Shown: piece after piece, positions 33,223-42,027 of the stretch | Numbering within the stretch: position 1 is the stretch's first letter | Layout: each line of letters starts with the position of its first letter | Origin: Arthrobacter sp. SDTb3-6 | Lineage (GTDB): Bacteria > Actinomycetota > Actinomycetes > Actinomycetales > Micrococcaceae | DNA length: 64,000 nt | Reading direction: 5' to 3' | Assembly: GCF_013376095.1 (NCBI RefSeq) | Contig: NZ_JAAMFN010000002.1 | Coordinates: forward strand, 124,001-188,000 | The notes under the pieces: model-generated | The model's database searches: none | The model's input: the letters and a program-made list of their open reading frames with translations, nothing else | What the model was told of the DNA's origin: nothing | Translations under genes and position numbers: made by a program

Positions 33223-34035
33223 TCAGCCTTCGCGGCGGCCGTAGATCCGCACGGACAGTTCGCCGGCAACCTTGGTGACACGCCGGGCCAGGGCCGGCCA
33301 CTCCCCCGGCGGCACCTTCTCGGCCAGGAACGTCACGGCCACGGCCGCCACGGGCCAGCCCACGTGGTCCGTCACGGCCGCGGCGACGGAGCCGAAGCCC
33401 TCGGTGATCTCGCCGTTTTCCGTCGAGTAGCCGCGCTGGCGGACCTGCTCCAGGTGGGCGGAGAGGGTGGAGTACTTGCCGATGGGGTCCGGGACCTCGG
33501 TGCGCGAGGTGAACGCGGCGGCGTTGGGGTACAGGGCCCGGACCTGCGACTTGGGCAGCGCCGCCAAAATGGCGCGGCCGCTGGCGGTGAGGTGGCTGGG
33601 GAGGCGGACGCCGACGTCGGTCACGAGGGACGGGCGGTGCTTGGCCCGCTCCTCCACGATGTACAGCACGTCGCGCCCGTGCAGCACGGCCAGGTGGGCG
33701 CTCTCGCCTATCCGGTCAACGAGCGCGGCCAGCAGCGGCCGGCCCAGCCGGGACAGCGGCTCCTGCCGCGAGTAGGCGCTGCTGAGCTCGAAGGCGGCAA
33801 TGCCCAGGCCGTAGCGCTGTTCCTCCGGCAGGTGCATGACAAAGCCGGAGGCCTCCATGACCCCCAACAGGTGGTACACGCTGGAGCGCGGCAGGTCCAG
33901 GGTGGTGGCGATGGTGGATGCGGCCAGCGGCCCGCGTTTGGCGGAGAGCAGCTTGAGGATGCGCAGCGTGTTGTCCGCCGCGGGAACCTTGGAGGGGGAC
34001 CGCCTGGTGGGCGGGGCCTGCATTGCATCTGTCAT
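33223..34035 (-). CDS. IclR-family regulator (likely of histidine use)
   Basis: This 270-residue regulator has an N-terminal winged helix ([40 protein letters not shown]) and the IclR effector domain ([27 protein letters not shown] ... [20 protein letters not shown]). It lies upstream of hutH on the same strand and is divergent from an amino-acid permease, so it probably controls both. ATG 34035 has GAGGAA upstream; ATG 34062, also with GAGGAA, is a credible longer start. The inducer may be histidine or urocanate (inference). Confidence 0.88.
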   Translation of the reverse strand: MTDAMQAPPTRRSPSKVPAADNTLRILKLLSAKRGPLAASTIATTLDLPRSSVYHLLGVMEASGFVMHLPEEQRYGLGIAAFELSSAYSRQEPLSRLGRPLLAALVDRIGESAHLAVLHGRDVLYIVEERAKHRPSLVTDVGVRLPSHLTASGRAILAALPKSQVRALYPNAAAFTSRTEVPDPIGKYSTLSAHLEQVRQRGYSTENGEITEGFGSVAAAVTDHVGWPVAAVAVTFLAEKVPPGEWPALARRVTKVAGELSVRIYGRREG

Positions 34036-34120
34036 GGTTCCTCGCCGGCGATCTGCGTCCATTGCTTCCTCTACACTGGCCGATCCGGCCGGCGCAGCGG
34101 GGCCGCTGTGGAACATTCGA

Positions 34121-34171
34121 GTCTCTAATCCCAGATTACCGGCTTTTTGCGGGCGGTCTCCAATCCGAGAC
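34121..34171. promoter_or_regulatory. Candidate IclR operator repeats
   Basis: GTCTCTAATCC (34121-34131) recurs 35 bp later as GTCTCCAATCC (34156-34166), the latter followed by GAGAC to make a GTCTC-caatcc-GAGAC palindrome. They lie between the divergent IclR gene and the permease gene, where an operator is expected. Confidence 0.4.
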
Positions 34172-34265
34172 AGCAACACCTGGTGAGGCGCGTCACGGCG
34201 GCTCGCGGCGTGATGTGCTGGAGGCCACTCCTGGACCGCCAGGCCCCCACACCAAAGGTTTTTGC

Positions 34266-35708
34266 ATGCAAAGCGCAGGCTTCTCGCTGACCCGCGGGCT
34301 CAACGCCCGCCACATCCGCTTCATGGCACTCGGCTCGGCCATCGGAACGGGCCTCTTTTACGGCTCCGCCTCCGCGATCCAAAAGGCCGGACCGGCCGTG
34401 CTGCTGGCCTACATCGTCGCCGGGGCGGCCGTTTTCATGGTGATGCGGGCCCTGGGCGAGATGGCCGTGCGCCATCCGGTCTCCGGCTCCTTTGGCCAGT
34501 ACGCCGGCCGGTACCTGGGGCCCCTGGCCGGGTTCATCACCGGCTGGACGTACGTGTTTGAAATGGCCATTGTCGCCATTGCCGATGTCACCGCGTTCAG
34601 CATCTACATGGGATTCTGGTTCCACGGGGTGCCCCGCTGGATCTGGGTGCTGGCCATCATCTTCTTCCTGGCCGCCTTGAACCTGCTCAGCGTGAAGGTG
34701 TTCGGCGAACTGGAATTTTGGTTCTCGCTGATCAAGGTGGCGGCGATCATCGCCATGATCGCCGGCGGCGCCGCCATCATCGTCTTTGGCTTCCACGTCG
34801 AGGCCGCGCAGTCCGCCCCGGGCCTGGGGAACCTGGTGGCGCACGGCGGTTTTCTGCCGCACGGCTGGGGCGGGCTCATGGCCGCGTTCGCCGTCGTCAT
34901 GTTTGCCTTCGGCGGGATCGAGACGATCGGGGTGACAGCCGGCGAGGCGGCGGACCCGGTTAGGTCCATCCCGTCGGCCGTGAACACCGTCCCGGTGCGC
35001 GTGCTGCTGTTCTACGTGCTGACCATCGGCGTGCTCATGAGCCTGTTCCCATGGGACCGCATCACGGGCGAGACCAGCCCGTTCGTGCAGATCTTCTCCT
35101 CCCTGGGCATCCCGGCGGCCGGCAACATCCTGAACGGCGTGGTCATCACCGCCGCCCTCTCCGCCGTCAACAGCGACATCTTTGGCGCCGGCCGCATCCT
35201 CTTCGGCCTGTCCCGCCAGGGCCACGCACCGGCCGTCTTCGGGCGGATTTCACGCACGGGCGTGCCGTGGATGACCGTGGTGATGATGACCGGCGTGCTG
35301 CTGGTGGGCGTGGTGCTCAACGCCGTCATCCCGCAGGAGGTGTTCGTGGTCATCGCCTCGATCGCCACCTTTGCCACCGTCTGGGTGTGGGTCATGATCC
35401 TGGCGTCGCACGTGGCGATGAAGCGCGAAATCGCCCGCGACTCCCTGGCCCCCTCCGCCTTCCCGGTTCCGCTCTGGCCCCTCGCCTCCGCCCTGACCAT
35501 CGTGTTCATGGCAGCGATCGTGGTGGTGCTGGGCGCTTTCCCGGACACCCGCGTGGCCCTGTGGGTGGGCGGGGCCTGGCTGGCCGTGCTGGTCCTGGCG
35601 TTCCGCCTGTGGGTCCGCGGCGACGGACGACGCCGGACCCTCCTTCCCGACGAAACCGCGCCCGCCGCCGTGGCCGGCCTGGACGCGGGCACTGCCGCGT
35701 ACCGCTAA
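34266..35708 (+). CDS. Amino-acid permease, APC family (possible histidine uptake)
   Basis: This 480-residue, 12-TM transporter starts [34 protein letters not shown], the conserved first helix of the amino-acid transporter (AAT) group. It also has [18 protein letters not shown] and [18 protein letters not shown]. HutT, ProY and LysP belong to this group. Adjacent hutH, hutG and the IclR regulator suggest histidine, but this is contextual. It is transcribed from the region shared with the IclR gene, and the start is the ATG at 34266. Confidence 0.88.
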   Translation: MQSAGFSLTRGLNARHIRFMALGSAIGTGLFYGSASAIQKAGPAVLLAYIVAGAAVFMVMRALGEMAVRHPVSGSFGQYAGRYLGPLAGFITGWTYVFEMAIVAIADVTAFSIYMGFWFHGVPRWIWVLAIIFFLAALNLLSVKVFGELEFWFSLIKVAAIIAMIAGGAAIIVFGFHVEAAQSAPGLGNLVAHGGFLPHGWGGLMAAFAVVMFAFGGIETIGVTAGEAADPVRSIPSAVNTVPVRVLLFYVLTIGVLMSLFPWDRITGETSPFVQIFSSLGIPAAGNILNGVVITAALSAVNSDIFGAGRILFGLSRQGHAPAVFGRISRTGVPWMTVVMMTGVLLVGVVLNAVIPQEVFVVIASIATFATVWVWVMILASHVAMKREIARDSLAPSAFPVPLWPLASALTIVFMAAIVVVLGAFPDTRVALWVGGAWLAVLVLAFRLWVRGDGRRRTLLPDETAPAAVAGLDAGTAAYR

Positions 35709-35727
35709 CGGCAGGGCCTGGTCCGCG

Positions 35728-36585
35728 TCACCCGGCGGCGTCGGTGAGGACCACGGAGCTGTGGCCGAATTGGCGCACCTGGGCGTCGTCCCAGAGCCGG
35801 GCGGGCATGGCGCCGCGCAGCAGGGCCCGGGGCAGGCCGGCACCGCCGCCCAGGGGTGCGTCGCTGCCGGCGATGATGATGTTGCCGGAGCGGCGGCCCT
35901 TGAGCATGGGCGGGTCCGCGATGATCGCCGTGTGGGCAAAGGCGGCCGCAATCGTGGCAGCCTCGCGCCGGGCCGTGGCGAGCGCCGGCGAGTCCCCGCA
36001 GTTGACCACGTAGACGCCACCGGGGCTAAGCACGTTTTTCGCTGCGGCGGTGAACTCGGCGGTGGTCAGGGCGTGCGGTGTTGTGGCTCCGGCAAACACG
36101 TCCCGGATGATGAGGTCCCGGCTGCCGGCCGTCAAGGATTCGGTGACCTGCCGGGCCTCGCCCACCCGGATCTTCAACAGCGGTGCCCGGGGCAGCCCAA
36201 ACCAGTCGCGGACCAGGGCGGCCAGCTTCCCGTCAATCTCCACCACCACATTGCGGGAGCCCGGGTAGGCGGCCACCAGGAAGCGGGGCATGGAGCAGGC
36301 CGCGCCGCCAAGGCTCAGCGTCCGCAGCTTCGCCTCCGGGGGCCAGCGGTCCTGGACCAACGCCATGATCCAGCGCATGTACTCAAATTCCAGGCGCAGC
36401 GGGTCCGCCAGGTCCACGTGCGAGCTTTGCACGCCGTTGAGCATCAGCAGCCAGCCGTGGGGGTTGTCGCCGTCAGGGACCAGCTCCGCCGTACCGGTGT
36501 CGGTGGCATGCAGGCCCGCAACGGGCCCGGCCAGGGAGGCATCCACGGGGGCCGTTGCAGTGCGCGGGGCGCGCTTGCGGCCCAT
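35728..36585 (-). CDS. Spermidine-synthase-like methyltransferase-fold protein
   Basis: This 285-residue protein has the Rossmann core of spermidine synthase relatives (TLSLGGAACSMPRFLVAAYP, VVVEIDGKLAALVRDWFGLP, RDLIIRDVFAGATTPHALTT). The aminopropyl-transfer signature of true SpeE is not obvious: the usual GGGDGG loop reads LGGAACS. Such fused or orphan homologues are common in actinobacteria and of unknown reaction. The ATG overlaps the TGA of the upstream GNAT fragment by 1 bp, so the two are co-translated. Confidence 0.8.
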   Translation of the reverse strand: MGRKRAPRTATAPVDASLAGPVAGLHATDTGTAELVPDGDNPHGWLLMLNGVQSSHVDLADPLRLEFEYMRWIMALVQDRWPPEAKLRTLSLGGAACSMPRFLVAAYPGSRNVVVEIDGKLAALVRDWFGLPRAPLLKIRVGEARQVTESLTAGSRDLIIRDVFAGATTPHALTTAEFTAAAKNVLSPGGVYVVNCGDSPALATARREAATIAAAFAHTAIIADPPMLKGRRSGNIIIAGSDAPLGGGAGLPRALLRGAMPARLWDDAQVRQFGHSSVVLTDAAG

Positions 36586-36857
36586 CAGCCCTCCACCGCG
36601 GGCCGGACCATGCGGATCTCGGAGAGGTGGTGCCAGTCGGCACCCAACACGTCGCGGGCGTCGTACGCCAGCACGGGGGCGCGTCCCTCCGCGATCGCCT
36701 TGCGGAGGTTGTCCACGCGCCCGGGCAGCGTCTGGCGGCGCCGGGCAAAGAACTCCGGCGGCAGGCGCCGGCCGTACGCCTCCTCGTGGCAGCGCAGGTG
36801 CAGGCGCATGGCAGCTTCGGCATCGTCGGTGGTGGCGGGGCGCAGCTCGATGCTCAT
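36585..36857 (-). CDS. Short GNAT-like N-terminal domain protein
   Basis: This 90-residue frame opens like a GNAT acetyltransferase (IELRPATTDDAEAAMRLHLRCHEEAYG) but ends before the acetyl-CoA loop. It is not the usual 150 residues. A -10 box TACGCT ends 6 nt before the ATG, so it is probably leaderless. It is coupled by 1 bp to the spermidine-synthase-like gene. It could be a truncated remnant kept for coupling. Confidence 0.65.
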   Translation of the reverse strand: MSIELRPATTDDAEAAMRLHLRCHEEAYGRRLPPEFFARRRQTLPGRVDNLRKAIAEGRAPVLAYDARDVLGADWHHLSEIRMVRPAVEG

Positions 36858-36878
36858 TCTGCCAGCGTAGTGCAGCGG

Positions 36879-37547
36879 CTACTTCACCACGGCAATCGCG
36901 AAGCCGTCCCAGCCCTTCGAGCCCGCGGTCTGGATGGCGGTGGCCTCCAGGGACGCGTTGGCGCCCATGAAGTCGAGCGCGGCGCGGATGGCGGCGGCGT
37001 CCGGGTCATCGCCGGGGTCCAGGATGGTGCCCTCCCAGACGACGTTGTCCATGACGATGACGCTGCCGGGGCGGGTCAGCTTCAGCGCCCATTGCAAATA
37101 CGCCGTGTCGTTGCCCTTGTCCGCGTCGATGAACACAAAATCGTACGGCTCCCCGCCCGCCAGCGTGGGCAGGGTCTCCAGCGCCGGGCCCACCCGGATG
37201 TCCACCATGGCGCCCACCCCGGCGGCGTCGAGGTTTTTGCGGGCCACGGCGGCGTGCCCGGGCAGGAACTCGCAGGTGGTGACGTGGCCGTCGGCGGGCA
37301 GCCCGCGGGCCAGCCAGATGGTGCTGAACCCGGCCAGCGTGCCGATCTCCAGCACGCGCCGGGCGCCCTGGATCCGGGCCAGCAGCATGAGCAGCTTCCC
37401 GGCCGTGGGCGCCACCTCGATCCGGGGCATGCCGGCGGCGTCGATGCTGGAAATCACCGCCTCCATGCCTTCGCCGCCCCGCACGAGCGTGGTGGACAGG
37501 TATTCCTCGACCTCGGCCCAGCCGGGGCCGCGCTGATGCTCAACCAT
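36879..37547 (-). CDS. SAM-dependent O-methyltransferase, catechol-type
   Basis: This 222-residue enzyme has the class I methyltransferase motif VLEIGTLAGFSTIWLARGLP, the metal-binding FIDADKGNDTAYLQWA, and NVVWEGTILD typical of caffeoyl-CoA/catechol O-methyltransferases (PF01596 type). The TACGCT box 6 nt before the ATG again indicates a leaderless transcript. The substrate is unknown; neighbours give no pathway. Confidence 0.9.
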   Translation of the reverse strand: MVEHQRGPGWAEVEEYLSTTLVRGGEGMEAVISSIDAAGMPRIEVAPTAGKLLMLLARIQGARRVLEIGTLAGFSTIWLARGLPADGHVTTCEFLPGHAAVARKNLDAAGVGAMVDIRVGPALETLPTLAGGEPYDFVFIDADKGNDTAYLQWALKLTRPGSVIVMDNVVWEGTILDPGDDPDAAAIRAALDFMGANASLEATAIQTAGSKGWDGFAIAVVK

Positions 37548-37614
37548 GGTCCCAGCGTAGGCCCCCGGGCGCCGTTCGGACAGGTCCCGGCCGCTGCGGG
37601 ACGGTCTGCGCCGG

Positions 37615-37947
37615 CTAGCCCCGCAGCGATCCCAGCGCGTTTTCCAGCCGCGCCACCTTGCCGGTGAGCTCGCCCGTGTGGCCGGGGCGGATGTCCGCCT
37701 TCAGCACCAGGGACACGCGGCTGCCGAAGCGGCCCGCCGCCTCGGTGGCGCGCTTGACCACGTCCATGACCTCGTCCCACTCCCCTTCGATCTCGGTGAA
37801 CATCGAACTGGTGCGGTTGGGCAGGCCGGACTCACGCACCACCTTGACGGCGGCGGCCACGGCCGTGTGGACCGAGGCGTCATCGCCCGTGCCGGCCGGC
37901 GTGTCCCCTGGCGTGCCGCTGGGTGCCACTGAAAATGCCACGATCAT
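37615..37947 (-). CDS. Thiamine-binding (MTH1187/YkoF-like) protein
   Basis: This 110-residue small protein has the family pattern VAFSVAPSG, AVKVVRESGLPNRTSSMFTEIEGEWDEVMDVVKRA and SRVSLVLKADIRPG, seen in MTH1187/YkoF proteins that bind thiamine. GAGGAG lies before the ATG at 37947. Longer upstream extensions run through the next gene region and are not family-like. Neighbours (AzlCD) do not suggest a thiamine pathway, so its role is uncertain. Confidence 0.82.
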   Translation of the reverse strand: MIVAFSVAPSGTPGDTPAGTGDDASVHTAVAAAVKVVRESGLPNRTSSMFTEIEGEWDEVMDVVKRATEAAGRFGSRVSLVLKADIRPGHTGELTGKVARLENALGSLRG

Positions 37948-38030
37948 GGGTTTCTCCTCAACATTGGGTGTTCCCTCCATTATTGCCCCGGCCGGCATCC
38001 GGCGCCCGTGTCCCAGGGCCGGGCCCTGCC

Positions 38031-38342
38031 TCAGGGCCAGCCGAGCAGCCGCAGCCCGGCGGCGGCCAGGCCGCCGACGATCACCACCACGAGGAACGGC
38101 GCCTTGAGCCACAGCGCCACGGCCGCCGCCACCAGCGCCCCCGCGCGCGCATCCAGGACGACGGCGGTCCCGCTCGCCGCCGCGTTGACCACGGTCAGCG
38201 ACGCCAGCAGCCCGATGGTCAGGGTCCCCGCCACGCGCGACATCCGGGGGTTGGCCAGCACCTTGGCCGGCACCAGGTAGCCCAGGAGCTTGGTGGCATA
38301 GGCCAGGACAACGGCCACCAGCAGCCACAGCCACAGGTTCAC
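38031..38342 (-). CDS. azlD: AzlD-family transport protein
   Basis: This 103-residue membrane protein has about four short hydrophobic helices (LWLWLLVAVVLAYATKLLGY, RVAGTLTIGLLASLTVVNAA). AzlC/AzlD pairs export branched-chain amino acids. Its GTG overlaps the AzlC stop (GTGA). Confidence 0.88.
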   Translation of the reverse strand: MNLWLWLLVAVVLAYATKLLGYLVPAKVLANPRMSRVAGTLTIGLLASLTVVNAAASGTAVVLDARAGALVAAAVALWLKAPFLVVVIVGGLAAAGLRLLGWP

Positions 38343-39142
38343 TGCGCACCCCCTGCCCCGCCGGCCGGTTTGCCGGCCGCGAGCCCATCGCTTTCGCCAC
38401 CACGGTTCGCGGCGTGCCGGTACGGCTCAATGTCCGGTTCCATGCCGTCGCCAACATGCCCTGGGGCATGGCCGGGGGTGCCCCCGCGCCGGAACCAGCC
38501 GATCAGCCCGGCCACCAGCGCCGCGACCAGGATCGGCACGCCCGGGGCAACAAACGGCACGGCCAGCAGCGTCACCACGGCGCAGACCGCCGCGATCGCC
38601 GCCGGCTGGAACGCGCGGATCCGCGGCCACAGCAGGCCCAGGAACGCCGCCACGGCGGCCCCGTCCAGGCCCCACTGCTTAGGGTCGCCGAGGGCGTCGC
38701 CCAGGAAGGCGCCCGCGGCCGTAAAGACATTCCATAGCAGGTATATGCCCAGACCGGCCACCCAGAAGCCGCGCCTTTGCTCCGCCGGATCACTTTGGCC
38801 GGTGGCGGTGGCCGTGGATTCGTCGATCGTGACCTGGGCGGCGGCAAAGCGGCGCCACCCGGTGGGGCGCATCAGCGCGTTCAGCTGCATGCCGTACACG
38901 CCGTTGCGGATGCCCAGCAGCGCGGAGGCGCTCATGGCCGCAAGGCCCGTGCCGCCGCCGGCCACGACCCCGATGAAGGCAAACTGCGAGCCGCCGCTGA
39001 ACAGCAGCAGGCTCAGCGCCATGGTCTGCCAAAAGTCCAGCCCCGACGCCACCGACAATGCCCCGAAGGAGATGCCGTACAGCCCCGTGGCGATGGCAAT
39101 GGACGCGCCGATCTTCGCGGCGGGTGAGTCCCTGAGCCTCAT
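38339..39142 (-). CDS. azlC: AzlC-family amino-acid exporter subunit
   Basis: This 267-residue membrane protein matches AzlC/YgaZ (ATGLYGISFGALSVASGLDF, SGGSQFAFIGVVAGGGTGLA, SALLGIRNGVYGMQLNALM, TIDESTA). It pumps branched-chain amino acids with AzlD, whose gene overlaps its stop. Its last ~45 residues are an unusual polar Gly/Pro/His tail. The start ATG has no clear ribosome site. Confidence 0.9.
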   Translation of the reverse strand: MRLRDSPAAKIGASIAIATGLYGISFGALSVASGLDFWQTMALSLLLFSGGSQFAFIGVVAGGGTGLAAMSASALLGIRNGVYGMQLNALMRPTGWRRFAAAQVTIDESTATATGQSDPAEQRRGFWVAGLGIYLLWNVFTAAGAFLGDALGDPKQWGLDGAAVAAFLGLLWPRIRAFQPAAIAAVCAVVTLLAVPFVAPGVPILVAALVAGLIGWFRRGGTPGHAPGHVGDGMEPDIEPYRHAANRGGESDGLAAGKPAGGAGGAQ

Positions 39143-39221
39143 GGCCGGCGGACGCCCGGGGCCCTGTGCCCGGCGGCAGGGCGCCCAACAATTCTTTTTT
39201 TCACCGTTCCATGGTTACACG

Positions 39222-41081
39222 TCAGGACGCCGTCTCCTGCCGCGCCGGCGCCGGGCGGCCCGATTCCCGCGCGCCGTCGCCGCCATCGGACGCCATGCTC
39301 AGCTGCTCGGTGCCGTGCAGCGCATCGGCCGCCCGCACCAGCGCCAGGTGGGAGAAGGCCTGGGGGAAGTTCCCGGCCATCCGTCCGTCCTCCACCGAGT
39401 ACTCCTCGCTCAACAGGCCCACCTCGTTGGCCAGGCCCACGAGCTTGTCCATGAGGGCCACGGCGTCGTCGTTCCGGCCGGAGTGTGCATACTGTTCCAC
39501 GAGCCAGAACGAGCAGGCCAGGAAGGGGTGCTCCCCCGGGGCCAGTCCGTCCAGCCCAAACTTCGTCTCGTAGCGCAGGATCATCCCGTGGCTGTCCACG
39601 AGCTCCTTCTCCAACGCCGCCACGGTGCCGAGCATCTCCGGCGAATCGTAGGCCACAAACCCCACCTGCGGAATGACCAGCAGCGAGGCGTCGGTGGCCG
39701 TGCCGCCGTAGGTCTGGGTAAAGCTGTTGAGTTCGGCGTTGAAGCCGTTTTCCATGATTTCGGCCCGCAGCTGCCCGCAGAGTTCCTCCCACCGCTCCAC
39801 GGGCCCCGTCAGCCCGTGGTCCCGGACGGCGCGGACGCCGCAGTCAAACGCCGCCCACATCATGACCCGTGAATGGGTGAAGTGCTGGAGGTCTCCGCGC
39901 ATCTCCCAGATGCCATGGTCCTTGTCGGCCAGGTGCCGCTCCACAAACTTCAGCATGGCCAGTTGCAGGGGCCAGGAGAAGTGGTCCTCCTCGCCGCCGG
40001 CCCGCCGCAGCTTCTCCAGCGCCACCAGGACTTCACCGACGACGTCGGCCTGGTACTGCCCCACGGCCCCGTTGCCAATGCGGACGGGGCCGGCGCCCTC
40101 GTAGCCGGGCAGGTGGTCCAGGACCGCCTCGGGCAAGTCACGTTCCCCTCCCACCCCGTACATGATCTGCAGGTCCTCGGGGTCCCCGGCCACGGCGCGC
40201 AGCAGCCAGTCGCGCCACTTCAGGGCCACTTTTTCGTAGCCGTGCGTGAGCATGGCCTCCAGCGTCAGGGCGGCGTCGCGCAACCAGCAAAAACGGTAGT
40301 CCCAGTTGCGGGGCCCGCCAAAGTCCTCAGGAAGCGAGGTGGTGGGGGCCGCCACAATCCCGCCTGTGTCCTCGTGTGTCAGTGCCCGCAGCACCAGCAT
40401 GGAACGTTTCACGAGGTGGGCATACTTGCCGTCCTGGTTGTACTTGGCCGCCCAGTCGTTCCAGTAGTCAAGCGTCGAGGCCAGGGCGGAGTCCAGGTTG
40501 ATGTCACGCGGGACGGTCCGGTGGGAGGGGTACCAGACCAGTTCCTGCTCCACCCGTTCGCCGGCAACCACCGTGAAATTGCCGCCGTGCTTGTGGTCGA
40601 CGGCGCGCGGCAGCTCCTGGCCGCGCAGCAGCAGTGCGTCCGGTCCGGCCACGGCAACGATGACGGAGCGGCCCGCGGCATGGTGGACGCGCCGCACCCA
40701 GGGCAACACCTTGCCGTAGCCCGGGCGGATGGTGATCTCCTGGGTGAATTCCACGGTCCCGGTGATGCCGTCGATCCGGCGCACCACGGAGGCGCGGCGG
40801 TCCCCGATCGGCATGAATTCGGTGACCACGGCGGTGCCGGTGGCGCTTTCCCACAGCGTTTCCAGCACAAAGGTGTTCTCCACATAGTGGCGCGAGACCA
40901 CCCTGCCCTTCGTGGGGGCCAGCCGCCAGCGGCCGTTTTTTTCATCCCCCAGCAGGGCCGTGAACACCGCCGGGGAGTCAAAGCGCGGAAAGCACAGCCA
41001 GTCCAGGCTGCCGTCCCTTCCCACCAGGGCGCCGGTGTGGAGATCGGAAAGCAATGCGTAGTCTTCAATCCGTGAGGCCAT
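39222..41081 (-). CDS. Glycoside hydrolase family 15 (glucoamylase/trehalase-like)
   Basis: This 619-residue cytosolic enzyme has the GH15 (alpha/alpha)6 pattern. The N-terminal beta-domain is IEDYALLSDLHTGALVGRDG and SLDWLCFPRFDSPAVFTALLG. Catalytic-domain segments are GGPRNWDYRFCWLRDAALTLEAML, the first acid region YEGAGPVRIGNGAVGQYQ, and GEHPFLACSFWLVEQYA with the second glutamate. Actinobacterial members act on trehalose or on alpha-1,4-glucans; sequence alone does not decide. There is no signal peptide. The start at 41081 is chosen because MASRIEDY is the usual N-terminus. Confidence 0.92.
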   Translation of the reverse strand: MASRIEDYALLSDLHTGALVGRDGSLDWLCFPRFDSPAVFTALLGDEKNGRWRLAPTKGRVVSRHYVENTFVLETLWESATGTAVVTEFMPIGDRRASVVRRIDGITGTVEFTQEITIRPGYGKVLPWVRRVHHAAGRSVIVAVAGPDALLLRGQELPRAVDHKHGGNFTVVAGERVEQELVWYPSHRTVPRDINLDSALASTLDYWNDWAAKYNQDGKYAHLVKRSMLVLRALTHEDTGGIVAAPTTSLPEDFGGPRNWDYRFCWLRDAALTLEAMLTHGYEKVALKWRDWLLRAVAGDPEDLQIMYGVGGERDLPEAVLDHLPGYEGAGPVRIGNGAVGQYQADVVGEVLVALEKLRRAGGEEDHFSWPLQLAMLKFVERHLADKDHGIWEMRGDLQHFTHSRVMMWAAFDCGVRAVRDHGLTGPVERWEELCGQLRAEIMENGFNAELNSFTQTYGGTATDASLLVIPQVGFVAYDSPEMLGTVAALEKELVDSHGMILRYETKFGLDGLAPGEHPFLACSFWLVEQYAHSGRNDDAVALMDKLVGLANEVGLLSEEYSVEDGRMAGNFPQAFSHLALVRAADALHGTEQLSMASDGGDGARESGRPAPARQETAS

Positions 41082-41132
41082 GTGTCCATGCAACCACACG
41101 CGGCCCGGTTCAAACAGGGCGCCTGCCCCGGC

Positions 41133-42005
41133 TCAGGCGGTCTCGACCGCCCGCCCCAGCATGGCCCTCATTTCGGCCGGACGGTTGGTGGTCACCTCGG
41201 CCACGCCGGCTGCCAGGCACAGCCGGAGGTCCTCGGCGGAGTCCACGGTCCACACGCGCAGGGTCCGTCCCGCGGCCAGCCAGCGGGCCGCGTTTTCCGG
41301 GTTGGCGCGCAGGTAGTCCACGCCGGGCCCGGCCAGCCCGGCCGTGCCGTCGTCCAGCAGGCCCTCGCCCGCCGCCTGGGCACGGCCCAGGATGAAGGCC
41401 AGGGTGTGCCCGGCGATGGGGCCGACGTCGAGCTCCTCGCGCAGCTCAGCCACCTCCACTTCCTCCAGCAGCTGGCACAGCTGCGCCGCCGGGACCCGTT
41501 CGGCCAGGTACTTCACGGCCTCGGGATGAAAGCTCATGAAGGACACCTCCACGTTGCCGGCCACGGAATCCGTGGCGTTCCAGCCGCGGGCCGCCAGCCG
41601 GTCCAGGGCGGCGTCCACCAGGCCGGCGTCAAAGAACGCCCCGTACTTGAACTCTATGGCCAGCCGCACCGCCCGGCCGGCGCCCGCCAGGATGTCCAGC
41701 AGCTCGTCCAGCGTCAGCAGCTGCCCGGCGGTGCCACCGTATTCGGGCGGGATGGTGGCGCCCTTCCAGGAGGCAAAGTCCAGTTCGCGCAACTCCGCCA
41801 GCGTGCGGTCCGCCACGGGGCCGGTGCCGTTGGAGGTGCGGTCCAGATCGTCGTCGTGGATCAGCACCAAGGCGCCGTCGGCGGTGAGGTGGAGATCGCA
41901 CTCCACCCCGTCGGCGCCGTCGGCCAGGGCCTGGAGGTAGGCGGCGCGGGTGTGTTCGGCATAGGTGCTGCTGGCTCCGCGGTGGGCAAATATCTTCACG
42001 TCCAT
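41133..42005 (-). CDS. ugpQ: Glycerophosphodiester phosphodiesterase
   Basis: This 290-residue TIM-barrel enzyme releases glycerol-3-phosphate from glycerophosphodiesters. Catalytic motifs are FAHRGASSTYAEHT, DGVECDLHLTADG, LIHDDDLDRTSNG and IEFKYG. The first ATG is preceded 6 nt earlier by TAGCGT, so it is probably leaderless. It is divergent from a DUF445 gene only 22 bp away. Confidence 0.93.
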   Translation of the reverse strand: MDVKIFAHRGASSTYAEHTRAAYLQALADGADGVECDLHLTADGALVLIHDDDLDRTSNGTGPVADRTLAELRELDFASWKGATIPPEYGGTAGQLLTLDELLDILAGAGRAVRLAIEFKYGAFFDAGLVDAALDRLAARGWNATDSVAGNVEVSFMSFHPEAVKYLAERVPAAQLCQLLEEVEVAELREELDVGPIAGHTLAFILGRAQAAGEGLLDDGTAGLAGPGVDYLRANPENAARWLAAGRTLRVWTVDSAEDLRLCLAAGVAEVTTNRPAEMRAMLGRAVETA

Positions 42006-42027
42006 GGCATCACGCTACGCTTGCAGC
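42006..42027. promoter_or_regulatory. Overlapping divergent leaderless promoters
   Basis: Only 22 bp separate two divergent ATGs. Minus-strand -10 TAGCGT (42017-42012) is 6 nt before ugpQ; plus-strand -10 TACGCT (42016-42021) is 6 nt before the DUF445 gene. The two hexamers share positions 42016-42017. Two polymerases could not bind both at once. Confidence 0.55.

Noticed and set aside
38014-38028. CAGGGCC-g-GGCCCTG between the thiamine-binding gene and azlD as a terminator.
   Set aside because: A one-base loop cannot form; the symmetry may be chance in GC-rich DNA.
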